DNA of 64,000 nucleotides from Flavobacterium beibuense (GCF_004151245.1 NZ_JUIW01000009.1:62001-126000); one strand, 5' to 3'; positions 8,570 to 16,789 are shown, counted from the first letter of the stretch. Notes: generated by a model not told the origin, from the sequence alone. Numbers and translations: made by a program.

Positions 8570-9181
8570 TTAAACTTCTTTAATCGCTATTTCATAGATA
8601 CTGTTAAATGCTTCAAAAATCATTGAAGCATTTTTTTTTCGGGTACCAATTACAATTTCACAATCCATTTCCATTTTTTGGGAAACTATATCAAGGTTCT
8701 TTTCTTTTATAACGCGCATAACCTTGTTCATATTATGGTAACCGAATTTTATAACATAATGCACATCTATGGTTTTCTCTATTATCTCTGATGCTTCCAA
8801 TGCCATTTGTGCCGATGTGCGGTAAGCGGAAATAAGTCCGCCCACACCAAGTTTAACTCCGCCAAAGTATCTTACAACGACAATTAATACATTGGTTACT
8901 TCAAAAGACTGTATTTGTCCGTAAATAGGCATGCCCGCGCTGTTACTGGGTTCGCCGTCGTCATTGGCACGGTAGTACAGTTTCTTTTCGTCTGTGCCTA
9001 ACTGAAAAGCATAGCACCAGTGTCTTGCAGAGTGGTGTTGTTTTTTAACTTCTTCAAGCAGGGACTTAACCTCCTCTTCGCTGGTTACGGGAAATGCATA
9101 ACCAAAGAACTTACTATTCTTTTCCTTGAACAATGTTTCTTCCGATGGGGCTGCGAGGGTTTTATAGGTGTCTTTTTCCAA
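8570..9181 (-). CDS. YigZ/IMPACT family protein
   Basis: This 203-residue protein has the UPF0029/IMPACT N-terminal domain (KFFGYAFPVTSEEEV, HWCYAFQLG, the NDDGEPSNSAGMPI signature near residue 75 and VVVRYFGGVKLGVGGL) followed by a DUF1949-type ferredoxin-like C-terminal domain. Relatives bind nucleic acid or ribosomes; the bacterial role is not settled. A TTTG-N20-TACCTTTG promoter lies just upstream. Its 3' coding end contains a perfect terminator hairpin that acts on the opposite strand. Confidence 0.87.
   Translation of the reverse strand: MEKDTYKTLAAPSEETLFKEKNSKFFGYAFPVTSEEEVKSLLEEVKKQHHSARHWCYAFQLGTDEKKLYYRANDDGEPSNSAGMPIYGQIQSFEVTNVLIVVVRYFGGVKLGVGGLISAYRTSAQMALEASEIIEKTIDVHYVIKFGYHNMNKVMRVIKEKNLDIVSQKMEMDCEIVIGTRKKNASMIFEAFNSIYEIAIKEV
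8608..8639 (+). terminator. Intrinsic terminator inside the yigZ-like gene
   Basis: A 9-bp perfect stem (ATGCTTCAA at 8608-8616 with TTGAAGCAT at 8623-8631), a 6-nt loop and nine T's from 8631 make a classic plus-strand terminator for the thioesterase gene. It lies wholly within the antisense coding sequence. Confidence 0.75.
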
Positions 9182-9200
9182 GAGTTTAGCTAATTGCCTG

Positions 9201-9232
9201 CAAAGGTATTTTATATAATACGGAATTGCAAA
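9201..9232 (-). promoter_or_regulatory. Promoter of the yigZ-like gene
   Basis: On the minus strand, TTTG (9232-9229), a 20-nt spacer and TACCTTTG (9208-9201) match the Bacteroidota -33/-7 pattern. The start codon follows about 20 nt later. Confidence 0.6.
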
Positions 9233-9273
9233 CTGCCTTAAAATTGAGTATACTTGTGTTATATGTTTAAGAT

Positions 9274-9366
9274 ATGAAAAGGTTGTTGGTTATGGGTTCG
9301 AAAGTATGCGAACAATCTCAGCCGGATTATGAGTGTAAGCATTTAGAATTGGATGGTTTTTGGTAG
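9274..9366 (+). other. Possible short ORF (30 codons) in a 242-nt intergenic region
   Basis: An ATG at 9274 opens 30 codons (MKRLLVMGSKVCEQ...HLELDGFW) ending at TAG 9364-9366. There is no obvious ribosome-binding site and I do not recognise the peptide. It may be a small gene, a remnant or chance. Confidence 0.2.
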
Positions 9367-9423
9367 GTGCCTCAAAAGTTGTACGCAAAAAGGATAGGGT
9401 AATTGTTATAACTATGTAATTGT

Positions 9424-9786
9424 ATGAGAATAGCGCATGTAAGTGATTCTAACCCGGAAGATTATTTCTTTTTATACATACCACTAAGGGATAAAATAAG
9501 ATTTGAGTCAAAACTGATTGCTGAGGGGATGCAGTTTTATGTTGACGAAAAGTATACAATGCCTGAAAATGATGTGAGATATATTATGAAGAGAGAGGAT
9601 TTTACTATTATTGAAACAATAATGAGCAGAATGAATATAAGGCTGGTTACTGATAATGAAGTTGATGAACGGCCTGTTAATATCAGTGTAGCTGCATTTT
9701 ATTTTAAGGTTGCATTGGTTTTTATCTTAGTGTTTGTACTTGCCGTTCTCGTATTTGAGTTATTTTTTTCGGTATCCGCTATATAA
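9424..9786 (+). CDS. Hypothetical protein with C-terminal membrane anchor, 120 aa
   Basis: I do not recognise this family. Residues 1-90 are soluble and resemble a small alpha/beta domain (two strand-helix units, with RFESKLIAEGMQFYV and FTIIETIMSRMNIRLV). A single hydrophobic helix at about 93-115 (FKVALVFILVFVLAVLVFELFF) would anchor the domain on the cytoplasmic face as a tail-anchored protein. It precedes the ABC exporter genes by 32 nt in the same direction, so co-transcription is likely, but a shared job is only inference. Confidence 0.65.
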   Translation: MRIAHVSDSNPEDYFFLYIPLRDKIRFESKLIAEGMQFYVDEKYTMPENDVRYIMKREDFTIIETIMSRMNIRLVTDNEVDERPVNISVAAFYFKVALVFILVFVLAVLVFELFFSVSAI

Positions 9787-9818
9787 TTTTTACTTTTACA
9801 TCATCACAATCAAAGCAG

Positions 9819-10745
9819 ATGGATTCAATTTTAAAAGTAAATAACGTTGTAAAGCAGTATGGTGATTATACGGCTTTAAACAGCGTTTCATTAGAAGTTC
9901 CCAAAGGTAGTATTTACGGGCTGTTAGGTCCTAATGGTGCAGGGAAGACTTCCCTTATACGAATTATCAACCAAATTACTATGCCCGATAGCGGCGAGGT
10001 GTTACTGGATGGCAAAAGGCTTAATCCGGAACATATTGCCCATATAGGCTATATGCCTGAAGAAAGAGGTTTATATAAAACCATGAAGGTAGGAGAGCAG
10101 GCACTTTACCTTGCACAGTTAAAAGGCTTAAGCAAGCAGGAGGCAAAAAAACAACTGGAATACTGGTTTGAAAAACTGGAGATAAAAGGCTGGTGGAATA
10201 AAAAAATACAGGAGCTTTCTAAAGGTATGGCACAAAAAATACAGTTTGTGGTAACGGTGCTTCACCAACCCAAGCTGCTTATTTTTGATGAGCCTTTTAG
10301 TGGTTTTGACCCTGTTAACGCTAACCTGATAAAAGATGAGATACTGGAGCTTCGCGATAAGGGGGCAACGGTTATTTTCTCTACTCACAGGATGGAAAGT
10401 GTGGAGGAAATGTGCGATCATATCGCTCTTATCCATAAATCGAACAAGCTTATAGAGGGCAAACTTCACGAAGTTAAAAAACAGTACAGGACCAATACTT
10501 TTGATGTAGGTATTGCACCTTATAACTTCCAGCAGTTACTGGCAGATATAAGTACTAAGTTTAAAACGGAGCAGGCTGACTTTAAAACGCTTGATGATGA
10601 ACTTAAACTAACGGTTACCCTGCCCCAGGGAGGTACCCCAAGAGAACTGATGCAGTATCTTTTACAGCATGGTGAAGTAACTTATTTTATGGAAAAGATA
10701 CCTAGTGTAAACGATATTTTTATTCAAACCGTAAGTCAGAGATAA
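9819..10745 (+). CDS. ABC exporter ATP-binding protein (NatA-like)
   Basis: This 308-residue nucleotide-binding subunit has Walker A GPNGAGKTS near residue 37, signature LSKGMAQK near 134, Walker B LLIFDEPF near 155 and the H-loop STHRME near 188. The roughly 80-residue C-terminal extension matches the DUF4162 type found in NatA-like exporters. It works with the permease gene that begins one base after its stop. Substrates of such exporters include Na+, antibiotics and lipids; none can be assigned. Confidence 0.9.
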   Translation: MDSILKVNNVVKQYGDYTALNSVSLEVPKGSIYGLLGPNGAGKTSLIRIINQITMPDSGEVLLDGKRLNPEHIAHIGYMPEERGLYKTMKVGEQALYLAQLKGLSKQEAKKQLEYWFEKLEIKGWWNKKIQELSKGMAQKIQFVVTVLHQPKLLIFDEPFSGFDPVNANLIKDEILELRDKGATVIFSTHRMESVEEMCDHIALIHKSNKLIEGKLHEVKKQYRTNTFDVGIAPYNFQQLLADISTKFKTEQADFKTLDDELKLTVTLPQGGTPRELMQYLLQHGEVTYFMEKIPSVNDIFIQTVSQR

Positions 10746-10746
10746 T

Positions 10747-12039
10747 ATGAGCCTATCCCTTATTATAAAAAGAGAGTTTAATGCCAAGGTACGCAACAAG
10801 TCGTTTTTAGTAATGACTTTTTTGAGTCCGTTATTAATGGTTGCCATGGGAACCCTTGTAGCCTATCTGGCAAGTGTGAATAATGACGAGGTTAACAAGG
10901 TAGCAGTTTATGATAAAGCCGATTTGCTTAAACCGGACTTTAAAAACTCAGAACGTACCATTTATACCGACCTGTCTGACCTGTCGCTGGATTTGGCAAA
11001 ACAAAAAGCATCAGAAGGTTATATCGGCCTTATTTATGTGCCTGAGGTAGACAGCTTACCACAACTTGTAAACAAGGTAGAGTATATAACTAACGAGACT
11101 CCTAATCTTGAATTTGTAGGCGAAATTGAAGATGTCGTAGATAAGAAGCTTACCAATTACAATTTGAAAGTGCTTGGTTTTGATTCCGAAAAAATAGAAA
11201 AGGCACAAACCCAATCTAACATACACCTGAGTAAGTTTACGGGTGAGGAAACCTTTAAGGAAGGAAGCTGGCTTAAAATTATATTGGGAGGTGCATCGGG
11301 TTACCTTATTATGATGTTCGTGATAATTTACGGCAACATGGTAATGCGAAGTGTTATTGAGGAGAAAACCAACCGTATTATTGAAATCATTATCTCATCG
11401 GTTAAGCCATTCAGGCTGATGATGGGTAAGATTATAGGAACATCACTGGCAGGTATATTACAGTTCTTAATTTGGGCGGTAATAGGGCTAACCCTGTTTT
11501 TTGTGCTTAGTATGTTTGGTGTGGATGTTGGTGCAACATCAGCAAGGCCTGAGGCTGCCGAGGCAACTCAACAGGCGATGGAGGGGCTTCCGCTTTATGT
11601 TTCTGAGTTCTTTAAGTTGCCGTTGCTAACCATGTTCGTTTCGTTTATTATTTATTTTATAGGAGGGTTTTTCCTGTATAGCAGTTTTTATGCTGCCATA
11701 GGGGCTGCGGTAGATAGTGAAACCGATTCTCAGCAGTTCCTGTTGCCTATTCTCCTGCCACTTATGCTTGGGGTATATGTCGGGTTCTTTACTGTAATAA
11801 GCGATCCTAATGGTACTGTAGCCACAGTATTCTCCATGATACCGTTAACATCACCAATAGTAATGCTTATGCGTATACCGTTTGGTGTACCTATGTGGCA
11901 GATAATAACATCGATGGTTATACTGTTTGCAACCTTCTTTGGAGTGGTATGGTTTGCTTCAAAAATTTACCGTGTAGGTATACTTATGTATGGTAAAAAA
12001 CCAACGTATAAAGAGATATTTAAATGGCTTAAATATTAA
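10747..12039 (+). CDS. ABC-2 type permease (NatB-like)
   Basis: This 430-residue membrane protein has one N-terminal helix (about 20-42), a large extracytoplasmic loop (about 45-170) and a C-terminal bundle of about five helices beginning at LGGASGYLIMMFVIIYGNMV, with the conserved EEKTNRIIEIIISSVKP coupling segment. This is the ABC-2/NatB layout. It forms the exporter with the upstream ATPase, with which it is almost contiguous. Confidence 0.88.
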   Translation: MSLSLIIKREFNAKVRNKSFLVMTFLSPLLMVAMGTLVAYLASVNNDEVNKVAVYDKADLLKPDFKNSERTIYTDLSDLSLDLAKQKASEGYIGLIYVPEVDSLPQLVNKVEYITNETPNLEFVGEIEDVVDKKLTNYNLKVLGFDSEKIEKAQTQSNIHLSKFTGEETFKEGSWLKIILGGASGYLIMMFVIIYGNMVMRSVIEEKTNRIIEIIISSVKPFRLMMGKIIGTSLAGILQFLIWAVIGLTLFFVLSMFGVDVGATSARPEAAEATQQAMEGLPLYVSEFFKLPLLTMFVSFIIYFIGGFFLYSSFYAAIGAAVDSETDSQQFLLPILLPLMLGVYVGFFTVISDPNGTVATVFSMIPLTSPIVMLMRIPFGVPMWQIITSMVILFATFFGVVWFASKIYRVGILMYGKKPTYKEIFKWLKY

Positions 12040-12090
12040 GCTGTTAAAAGCATAGTTTATAATCTGAAATCAAACAATCAAAAATAGAGA

Positions 12091-13254
12091 ATGTCTAAAA
12101 TACTGATAATAGAAGACGAAGCAGCAATTCGCAGGGTACTTTCCAAGATACTTGCTGAAGAAAGCGATTCGTATAAGATAGAAGAAGCCGAAGACGGGCA
12201 GCAGGGAATTGAAAAAATCAAGAATGATGATTTTGACCTGGTGCTTTGTGATATAAAAATGCCAAAGATGGATGGTGTAGAGGTACTTGAGGCTATAAAG
12301 AAAATTAAGCCGGAAATACCTTTTGTAATGATATCGGGTCACGGTGATCTTGAAACCGCAGTACAGACGATGCGTTTAGGTGCTTTTGATTATATATCTA
12401 AACCGCCTGATTTAAACCGCCTGCTTAATACAGTGCGTAATGCGCTGGACAGAAAGACGCTTGTGGTTGAAAACAAGATGCTGAAAAAGAAAGTAAGCAA
12501 AAACTATGAGATGATTGGTAGCAGCGAGCCTATCAATCTTATTAAAGATATTATAGAAAAAGTAGCGCCTACTGATGCCCGCGTACTTATTACAGGACCT
12601 AACGGTACAGGTAAAGAGCTTGTGGCACACTGGCTGCATGAAAAAAGCGAGCGCAATGCAGCACCTTTTATAGAGGTTAACTGTGCGGCTATACCAAGTG
12701 AACTTATAGAAAGCGAACTTTTCGGTCACGTTAAAGGGGCATTTACCAGTGCTGTAAAAGACAGGGCAGGTAAGTTTGAGGCTGCAGACAAAGGAACCAT
12801 TTTCCTGGATGAGATAGGTGATATGAGCCTTCCGGCGCAGGCAAAAGTGCTGCGTGCCCTTCAGGAAAACATGATACAAAGGGTAGGTGCAGAAAAAGAT
12901 ATAAAAGTAGATGTACGTGTTATCGCGGCTACTAATAAAGATTTAAAAAAGGAAATTGAAGAAGGCCGTTTCCGTGAGGATTTATATCACCGTTTGGCAG
13001 TGATCCTTATCAAGGTTCCTGCGCTTAACGACAGGAGGGATGATATTCCGGAACTGATCAGCCATTTTTCCGATAAAATTGCAGGAGAGCAGGGTACATC
13101 GCGTAAACAGTTTTCCGATTCAGCTGTAAAACTGCTTCAGGAATATGACTGGACAGGTAACATTCGTGAACTGCGCAACGTAGTGGAAAGGCTTATAATT
13201 TTAGGAGGAAGCGAAATATCAGAAAATGATGTTAAGCTGTTTGCAAGTAAGTAA
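12091..13254 (+). CDS. NtrC-type sigma-54 response regulator lacking a DNA-binding domain
   Basis: Residues 1-120 are a receiver domain with the phosphoacceptor Asp54 (LCDIKMPKMDG), Lys104 and the acidic pocket (EDE). Residues about 140-375 are the sigma-54 activator AAA+ domain with Walker A GPNGTGKE (169-176) and Walker B FLDEIGD (238-244). The loop that contacts sigma-54 reads GAFTSA (216-221) instead of GAFTGA. The protein stops at residue 387, directly after the AAA+ lid, with no Fis-type helix-turn-helix. No histidine kinase is adjacent. It follows the ABC exporter by 51 nt. Confidence 0.9.
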   Translation: MSKILIIEDEAAIRRVLSKILAEESDSYKIEEAEDGQQGIEKIKNDDFDLVLCDIKMPKMDGVEVLEAIKKIKPEIPFVMISGHGDLETAVQTMRLGAFDYISKPPDLNRLLNTVRNALDRKTLVVENKMLKKKVSKNYEMIGSSEPINLIKDIIEKVAPTDARVLITGPNGTGKELVAHWLHEKSERNAAPFIEVNCAAIPSELIESELFGHVKGAFTSAVKDRAGKFEAADKGTIFLDEIGDMSLPAQAKVLRALQENMIQRVGAEKDIKVDVRVIAATNKDLKKEIEEGRFREDLYHRLAVILIKVPALNDRRDDIPELISHFSDKIAGEQGTSRKQFSDSAVKLLQEYDWTGNIRELRNVVERLIILGGSEISENDVKLFASK

Positions 13255-13285
13255 TATATAAACCGTATAAACGGTATTTGATACA

Positions 13286-13918
13286 ATGTTTTTAAAAAAG
13301 ATATACGACAAGCTTTCAGAGGGAATTGAACTGGCAGGATTTACTGAACCTACCGAATTGCAGAAGGAAAGCTTTGGTACCATAAAAAGTGGTGCCGACT
13401 GTGTGCTTGCAATGCCCGATGGCGGAAGCAAAACCACAACTATTGTTATTAATGTGATACAAAAGCTTCAAAAAGCCTTTGAACAGTCGCCCCGTGCCCT
13501 TATTATGGTGCAGGACAAGGCTAAGGTGCTTGAAATGCTTGAGATATTTGAGACTCTGGGTAAGTTTACCGATTTAAGGGTATATGGCGTGTATGACCAA
13601 ACGGACATAGACGAAGACAAAAACCAGATATCTATAGGTATAGATGTACTGATAGGTACTCCTAATAAACTAAACGATATGTTTAGTGGTGCAGGGTTTG
13701 ATGTAAACCAGCTTAAGATGTTTATTGTGGATGATGCCGAGATTTTACTTAAAAACAGGCAGGAACCTAAAATAAGCAGGCTTTCTAACAGTATGGGTAA
13801 AATGCAGCGAATTTTCTTTACCGATATAATTACAGAAAGGGTTGAATTGCTTGCCGACAGAATTATGATAGAGCCCTACTTTTTTGAGTTTGATGATGAG
13901 GAAGGTGATGACGAGTAA
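13286..13918 (+). CDS. Degenerate single-domain DEAD-box-like protein
   Basis: This 210-residue protein aligns with the first RecA-like domain of DEAD-box helicases only. The Q motif is kept (GFTEPTELQ, 19-27), but motif I reads PDGGSKT (44-50) in place of TGSGKT, motif Ia is lost, motif Ib is GTPNKL, motif II is VDDAE (148-152) in place of DEAD, and SAT is absent. There is no second helicase domain; the tail is acidic. ATP hydrolysis is therefore doubtful and an RNA- or protein-binding role is more likely. It starts 31 nt after the response regulator gene. Confidence 0.75.
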   Translation: MFLKKIYDKLSEGIELAGFTEPTELQKESFGTIKSGADCVLAMPDGGSKTTTIVINVIQKLQKAFEQSPRALIMVQDKAKVLEMLEIFETLGKFTDLRVYGVYDQTDIDEDKNQISIGIDVLIGTPNKLNDMFSGAGFDVNQLKMFIVDDAEILLKNRQEPKISRLSNSMGKMQRIFFTDIITERVELLADRIMIEPYFFEFDDEEGDDE

Positions 13919-13920
13919 AA

Positions 13921-14361
13921 ATGAACACATTTAAGATTTATGAATATAAAGAAAAGGCTTCGGGCCTTTTCGGTTTTTTAAAACGGAAAGCACACAAAGT
14001 TCCGTTAGGGGAGATTGTTTTTCATAATGATAAAGTGCTTCTTGTGGGTAAGGAAATTCCTTTAGATGAATTGCGAAAAATAAATTTTCCTCTATTTCAG
14101 GATTATAGAGGCCGTAATGATGAAGGAAAGGTTTCTGATGGTAATAATAATGTGGTAGAGCTATATTGGAGTAACAGTGTAAAAGAGGTTTATTGTTTTG
14201 CATTGGAAAAACGCTACCAACTAAGAGATGTCAAACAACAGCTTATAGCTTATTATAAAGCTGGTAAGCTTAATTTTGAAAATCTTATACAAATTTTAGG
14301 GTTAGAAGATTACAACGCTGTTCAAAATTTTAAGAATTCACTTTCTATTGAGAGTTACTAA
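13921..14361 (+). CDS. Hypothetical protein, 146 aa
   Basis: I do not recognise this family. The protein is soluble and basic at its N-terminus (KEKASGLFGFLKRKAHKVPLGE). Strand-rich residues 25-95 are followed by helices, with no signal peptide. The ATG lies 2 nt after the stop of the DEAD-like gene, so the two are very probably co-translated. The neighbourhood does not reveal a function. Confidence 0.6.
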   Translation: MNTFKIYEYKEKASGLFGFLKRKAHKVPLGEIVFHNDKVLLVGKEIPLDELRKINFPLFQDYRGRNDEGKVSDGNNNVVELYWSNSVKEVYCFALEKRYQLRDVKQQLIAYYKAGKLNFENLIQILGLEDYNAVQNFKNSLSIESY

Positions 14362-14414
14362 CGGCACTGAAATAAAATCCGTAACTTTAAGTTTGAACAT
14401 TAAACAAGTATTGT

Positions 14415-14627
14415 ATGGCATTAGTGAAAATATATTCAGGAAGTGAAATAGAGGCAACACCAATTAAGCTTACTCTTGAGGAAGCTGGTATAAACCCTGT
14501 TGTAAGAGATAATATACAGTCGGCTACTGTAGCTGGATTTGGCTCTTTTGGTCAGGCTATGGAGCTGTATGTTGAAGAACATGAAGTGGAAGCCGCAGCC
14601 AAAATTGTGGCTGGGTTTAATAAATAA
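14415..14627 (+). CDS. DUF2007 family small protein
   Basis: This 70-residue protein matches the DUF2007 putative signal-transducing family: a ferredoxin-like or GlnB-like unit with VKIYSGSEIEATPIKLTLEEAGI and a C-terminal helix ending in AAAKIVAGF. Members are small cytoplasmic proteins of unknown function. It is separated from the previous gene by 53 nt and is followed by the GNAT gene after 12 nt. Confidence 0.75.
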   Translation: MALVKIYSGSEIEATPIKLTLEEAGINPVVRDNIQSATVAGFGSFGQAMELYVEEHEVEAAAKIVAGFNK

Positions 14628-14639
14628 TATTCTGTTATA

Positions 14640-15182
14640 ATGAATCCCATATTAGAGTCCCAAAGATTGCTGTTTCGTGAGCTTTTGCCATCAGATGCAG
14701 AGGCGATGTTTGAATTGGACTCCAATCCTGCAGTGCATCGTTATCTGGGCAATAATCCGGTAACCTCAATAGATTTTATACATGAGGTGATTGCCAATGT
14801 AAGGGGACAGTACGAACGTAACGGAATAGGTCGTATGGCGGCAATACTCAAATCAACAGGCGAGTTTATAGGTTGGGCCGGGTTAAAACTGGAACACGAT
14901 GTAAACGGTCATGATTCGTTTTATGATGTAGGTTATCGCTTTATAGAAAGATTTTGGGGTAACGGTTACGCTACCGAAGCCGCGCAGTTTTTTGTAGATT
15001 ACGGCTTTACGGTTTTAAATCTGCCTAAAATTAATGCCAGTGCTATGGCCGGTAATATCGGTTCACGCAGGGCGCTGGAAAAGGCCGGATTAAAATATAT
15101 TGAGAGTTATGAGTATCATGGAGGGGAGGAAGTGTTTTGGTATGAAATCCTAAATCCGAATATTTATGCTGAAAAGTCTTAA
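14640..15182 (+). CDS. GNAT family N-acetyltransferase (RimJ/RimL type)
   Basis: This 180-residue protein has the GNAT layout: N-terminal substrate strand (SQRLLFRELLPSDAEAMFELD), and the acetyl-CoA pocket at about 105-118 (RFWGNGYATEAAQ, a Q/RxxGxG/A-type motif). The C-terminal motif B (NIGSRRALEKAGL) is typical of RimJ/RimL relatives that acetylate protein N-termini, amino acids or aminoglycosides. The acceptor is unknown. The gene overlaps the next one by 17 nt. Confidence 0.87.
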   Translation: MNPILESQRLLFRELLPSDAEAMFELDSNPAVHRYLGNNPVTSIDFIHEVIANVRGQYERNGIGRMAAILKSTGEFIGWAGLKLEHDVNGHDSFYDVGYRFIERFWGNGYATEAAQFFVDYGFTVLNLPKINASAMAGNIGSRRALEKAGLKYIESYEYHGGEEVFWYEILNPNIYAEKS

Positions 15183-15975
15183 ACTGATAATGATTGCATT
15201 AATTTCTTTTTTTACTGTAATTTATCTGCTGATAGTAACGCTGCTGTATTTTAATCAGGAGAAGCTTATATTTCCTGCGACCAAGCTGTCTAAGCAGTAT
15301 GAGTTTAATTACGGTAGCACTTTTGAGGAATTGTATATTCCGGTAGAGGAGGATGTAAAACTTAACGGACTCCTGTTTAAGGCTGAAAATTCTAAAGGAC
15401 TTATTTTTTACCTTCATGGTAATGGCGGCTGTCTTGATACGTGGGGCGATATTGCTGCTACGTATACCGATTTGGGTTATGATATCTTTATACTCGATTA
15501 CAGAGGATATGGTAAAAGCGGCGGAAATATAGAAAGTGAAAATCAGTTTTTTGAAGATGTAAAAAAGTCGTATGCCGAACTGCTTAAAAGATATACAGAG
15601 GATAATGTTATTATAATGGGATACAGTATAGGTACGGGATCGGCAGCTATGTTGTCATCGCTTAACAATCCTAAATTGCTAATCCTAAAAGCGCCTTATT
15701 ACAATTTAAGTAATGTAATAGACGGAAGGGTGCCGTTTATGCCTGAGTTTTTAAGAAAGTATAAATTTGAGACCCATAAGTTTCTTGAAAATGTAAACTG
15801 TCCGGTTTATGTATTTCACGGTACAAAAGACAAGATCATCCCTTATTCTAACTCAGAAAAGCTTAAAGAGGAGTTTCCTGATAAAATAGAGCTTACCACC
15901 TTAAAATGTACAGATCACCTTATAAACGGAAATATAAAAGCTTACAGGGAGAAACTGGCAGAAATACTGGATTAG
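15166..15975 (+). CDS. Membrane-anchored alpha/beta hydrolase (BEM46-like)
   Basis: This 269-residue protein starts with an uncleaved N-terminal helix (about residues 5-28) and continues as an alpha/beta hydrolase. The oxyanion segment FYLHGNGG, nucleophile elbow GYSIGTGS near residue 150, acidic residue in GTKDKIIPY and histidine in TDHLING complete the triad. BEM46/ABHD13-like enzymes are esterases or depalmitoylases; the substrate is unknown. It begins within the end of the GNAT gene, and its TAG overlaps the convergent gene's stop (TTAG). Confidence 0.82.
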   Translation: MLKSLKLIMIALISFFTVIYLLIVTLLYFNQEKLIFPATKLSKQYEFNYGSTFEELYIPVEEDVKLNGLLFKAENSKGLIFYLHGNGGCLDTWGDIAATYTDLGYDIFILDYRGYGKSGGNIESENQFFEDVKKSYAELLKRYTEDNVIIMGYSIGTGSAAMLSSLNNPKLLILKAPYYNLSNVIDGRVPFMPEFLRKYKFETHKFLENVNCPVYVFHGTKDKIIPYSNSEKLKEEFPDKIELTTLKCTDHLINGNIKAYREKLAEILD

Positions 15976-16166
15976 TTTTTTGCTTTAGGATGCCTTTTCT
16001 TTTCAAACAGGTAACCTATAATCAGGCCTATAATTATCCAAAAGGGAATGCCTAAAAGTATTTTATGATAAGAGAGCCTTTCGCCGTCGATTATAGGAAA
16101 AATAATCATGGCTATAATGTAAAGCACTCCTCCCCATACGAGTCCGGATCTTAACCATTTTTTCAT
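15972..16166 (-). CDS. Small two-helix membrane protein, member 5 of array
   Basis: This 64-residue protein has two hydrophobic helices (about 8-28 and 37-55) and a basic tail (EKKRHPKAKN). Shared positions with the 16595 and 16790 proteins include IFPIIDGE and GIPFWIIIGLIIGYLF, so it is a paralogue. An ATG at 16166 overlaps the upstream TGA as ATGA, so I prefer it to an upstream start at 16229 that would run 66 nt into the previous gene. Function unknown. Confidence 0.7.
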   Translation of the reverse strand: MKKWLRSGLVWGGVLYIIAMIIFPIIDGERLSYHKILLGIPFWIIIGLIIGYLFEKKRHPKAKN

Positions 16167-16360
16167 GACTTCTTTTTTTGCAGGTCGTTTTTCTTTAAGA
16201 AAGATACGATTATTCCTGCTATTGTCCAAAGAACAAGGTTGAAAAGAATGGTGTATAAATCTGTTTTATTGTTTGATACTCCTATAGCAGGCGCAACAAA
16301 CGTGTGAAGTGTAAAAAGTATAGAAGCCCATATAAAGGCATATTTTGTGTATGGTTTCAA
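16163..16360 (-). CDS. Small two-helix membrane protein, member 4 of array
   Basis: This 65-residue protein has helices at about 8-27 and 36-55 and a lysine-rich tail (KKNDLQKKKS). It is a weaker match to its neighbours but keeps their size, the proline after the first helix (VAPAIG) and a Trp-containing second helix (VLWTIAGIIVSFL). It overlaps the next gene by ATGA. Function unknown. Confidence 0.68.
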   Translation of the reverse strand: MKPYTKYAFIWASILFTLHTFVAPAIGVSNNKTDLYTILFNLVLWTIAGIIVSFLKKNDLQKKKS

Positions 16361-16370
16361 TCTTAAGATT

Positions 16371-16595
16371 TTAGTTTTCTTGTTTTTGTTCCTGTTTGGC
16401 TTTTATAGCTTTTGAGATATATCCTCCAAATATACCTCCTGCAACAAGGCCAAGTATATTTATCAGGTTATATAATCCCAACGGGTTATTAAGCTCAAAA
16501 AACTCTACCAGAAACGGAAATACTATAAATTTCCAGATTCCCATCCATGCAAACAGGCATAAAGCTGCTATAATCCAATGTTTATTACTCTGCAT
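16371..16595 (-). CDS. Small two-helix membrane protein, member 3 of array
   Basis: This 74-residue protein has two hydrophobic helices, FPFLV after the first, and a glycine-rich second helix (ILGLVAGGIFGGYISKAI) with a Lys/Gln tail. It is the most divergent of the set. Its ATG shares a base with the stop of the upstream gene (TAATG), so translation is coupled. Function unknown. Confidence 0.68.
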   Translation of the reverse strand: MQSNKHWIIAALCLFAWMGIWKFIVFPFLVEFFELNNPLGLYNLINILGLVAGGIFGGYISKAIKAKQEQKQEN

Positions 16596-16786
16596 TAAAT
16601 TTGTTTTTTAGGTCCCCTTTTTCTTGAGAAATAACCAAACAGTAATCCGAATACTATCCATAACGGAAACATGAAAAGACATTTGTTAATGTCTATTTTT
16701 TCGCCATCCCATAATGGGAAACCTATGTTCATTATAAAGAACATGAATATTCCCCAGCCAATTCCAAATTTCACCCAGCTTTTCAT
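16595..16786 (-). CDS. Small two-helix membrane protein, member 2 of array
   Basis: This 63-residue protein closely parallels the 15972 protein: MKSWVKFGIGWGIF against MKKWLRSGLVWGGV, FPLWDGEKI against FPIIDGERL, and FPLWIVFGLLFGYF against IPFWIIIGLIIGYL. Both end in a basic tail. It starts 3 nt after the stop of the 16790 gene. The similarity shows tandem duplication; function is unknown. Confidence 0.72.
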   Translation of the reverse strand: MKSWVKFGIGWGIFMFFIMNIGFPLWDGEKIDINKCLFMFPLWIVFGLLFGYFSRKRGPKKQI

Positions 16787-16789
16787 AGT

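Noticed and set aside
9290..9310. A GGTTCGAA-like string as a tRNA T-loop
   Set aside because: No matching stem, anticodon arm or acceptor arm can be built around it.
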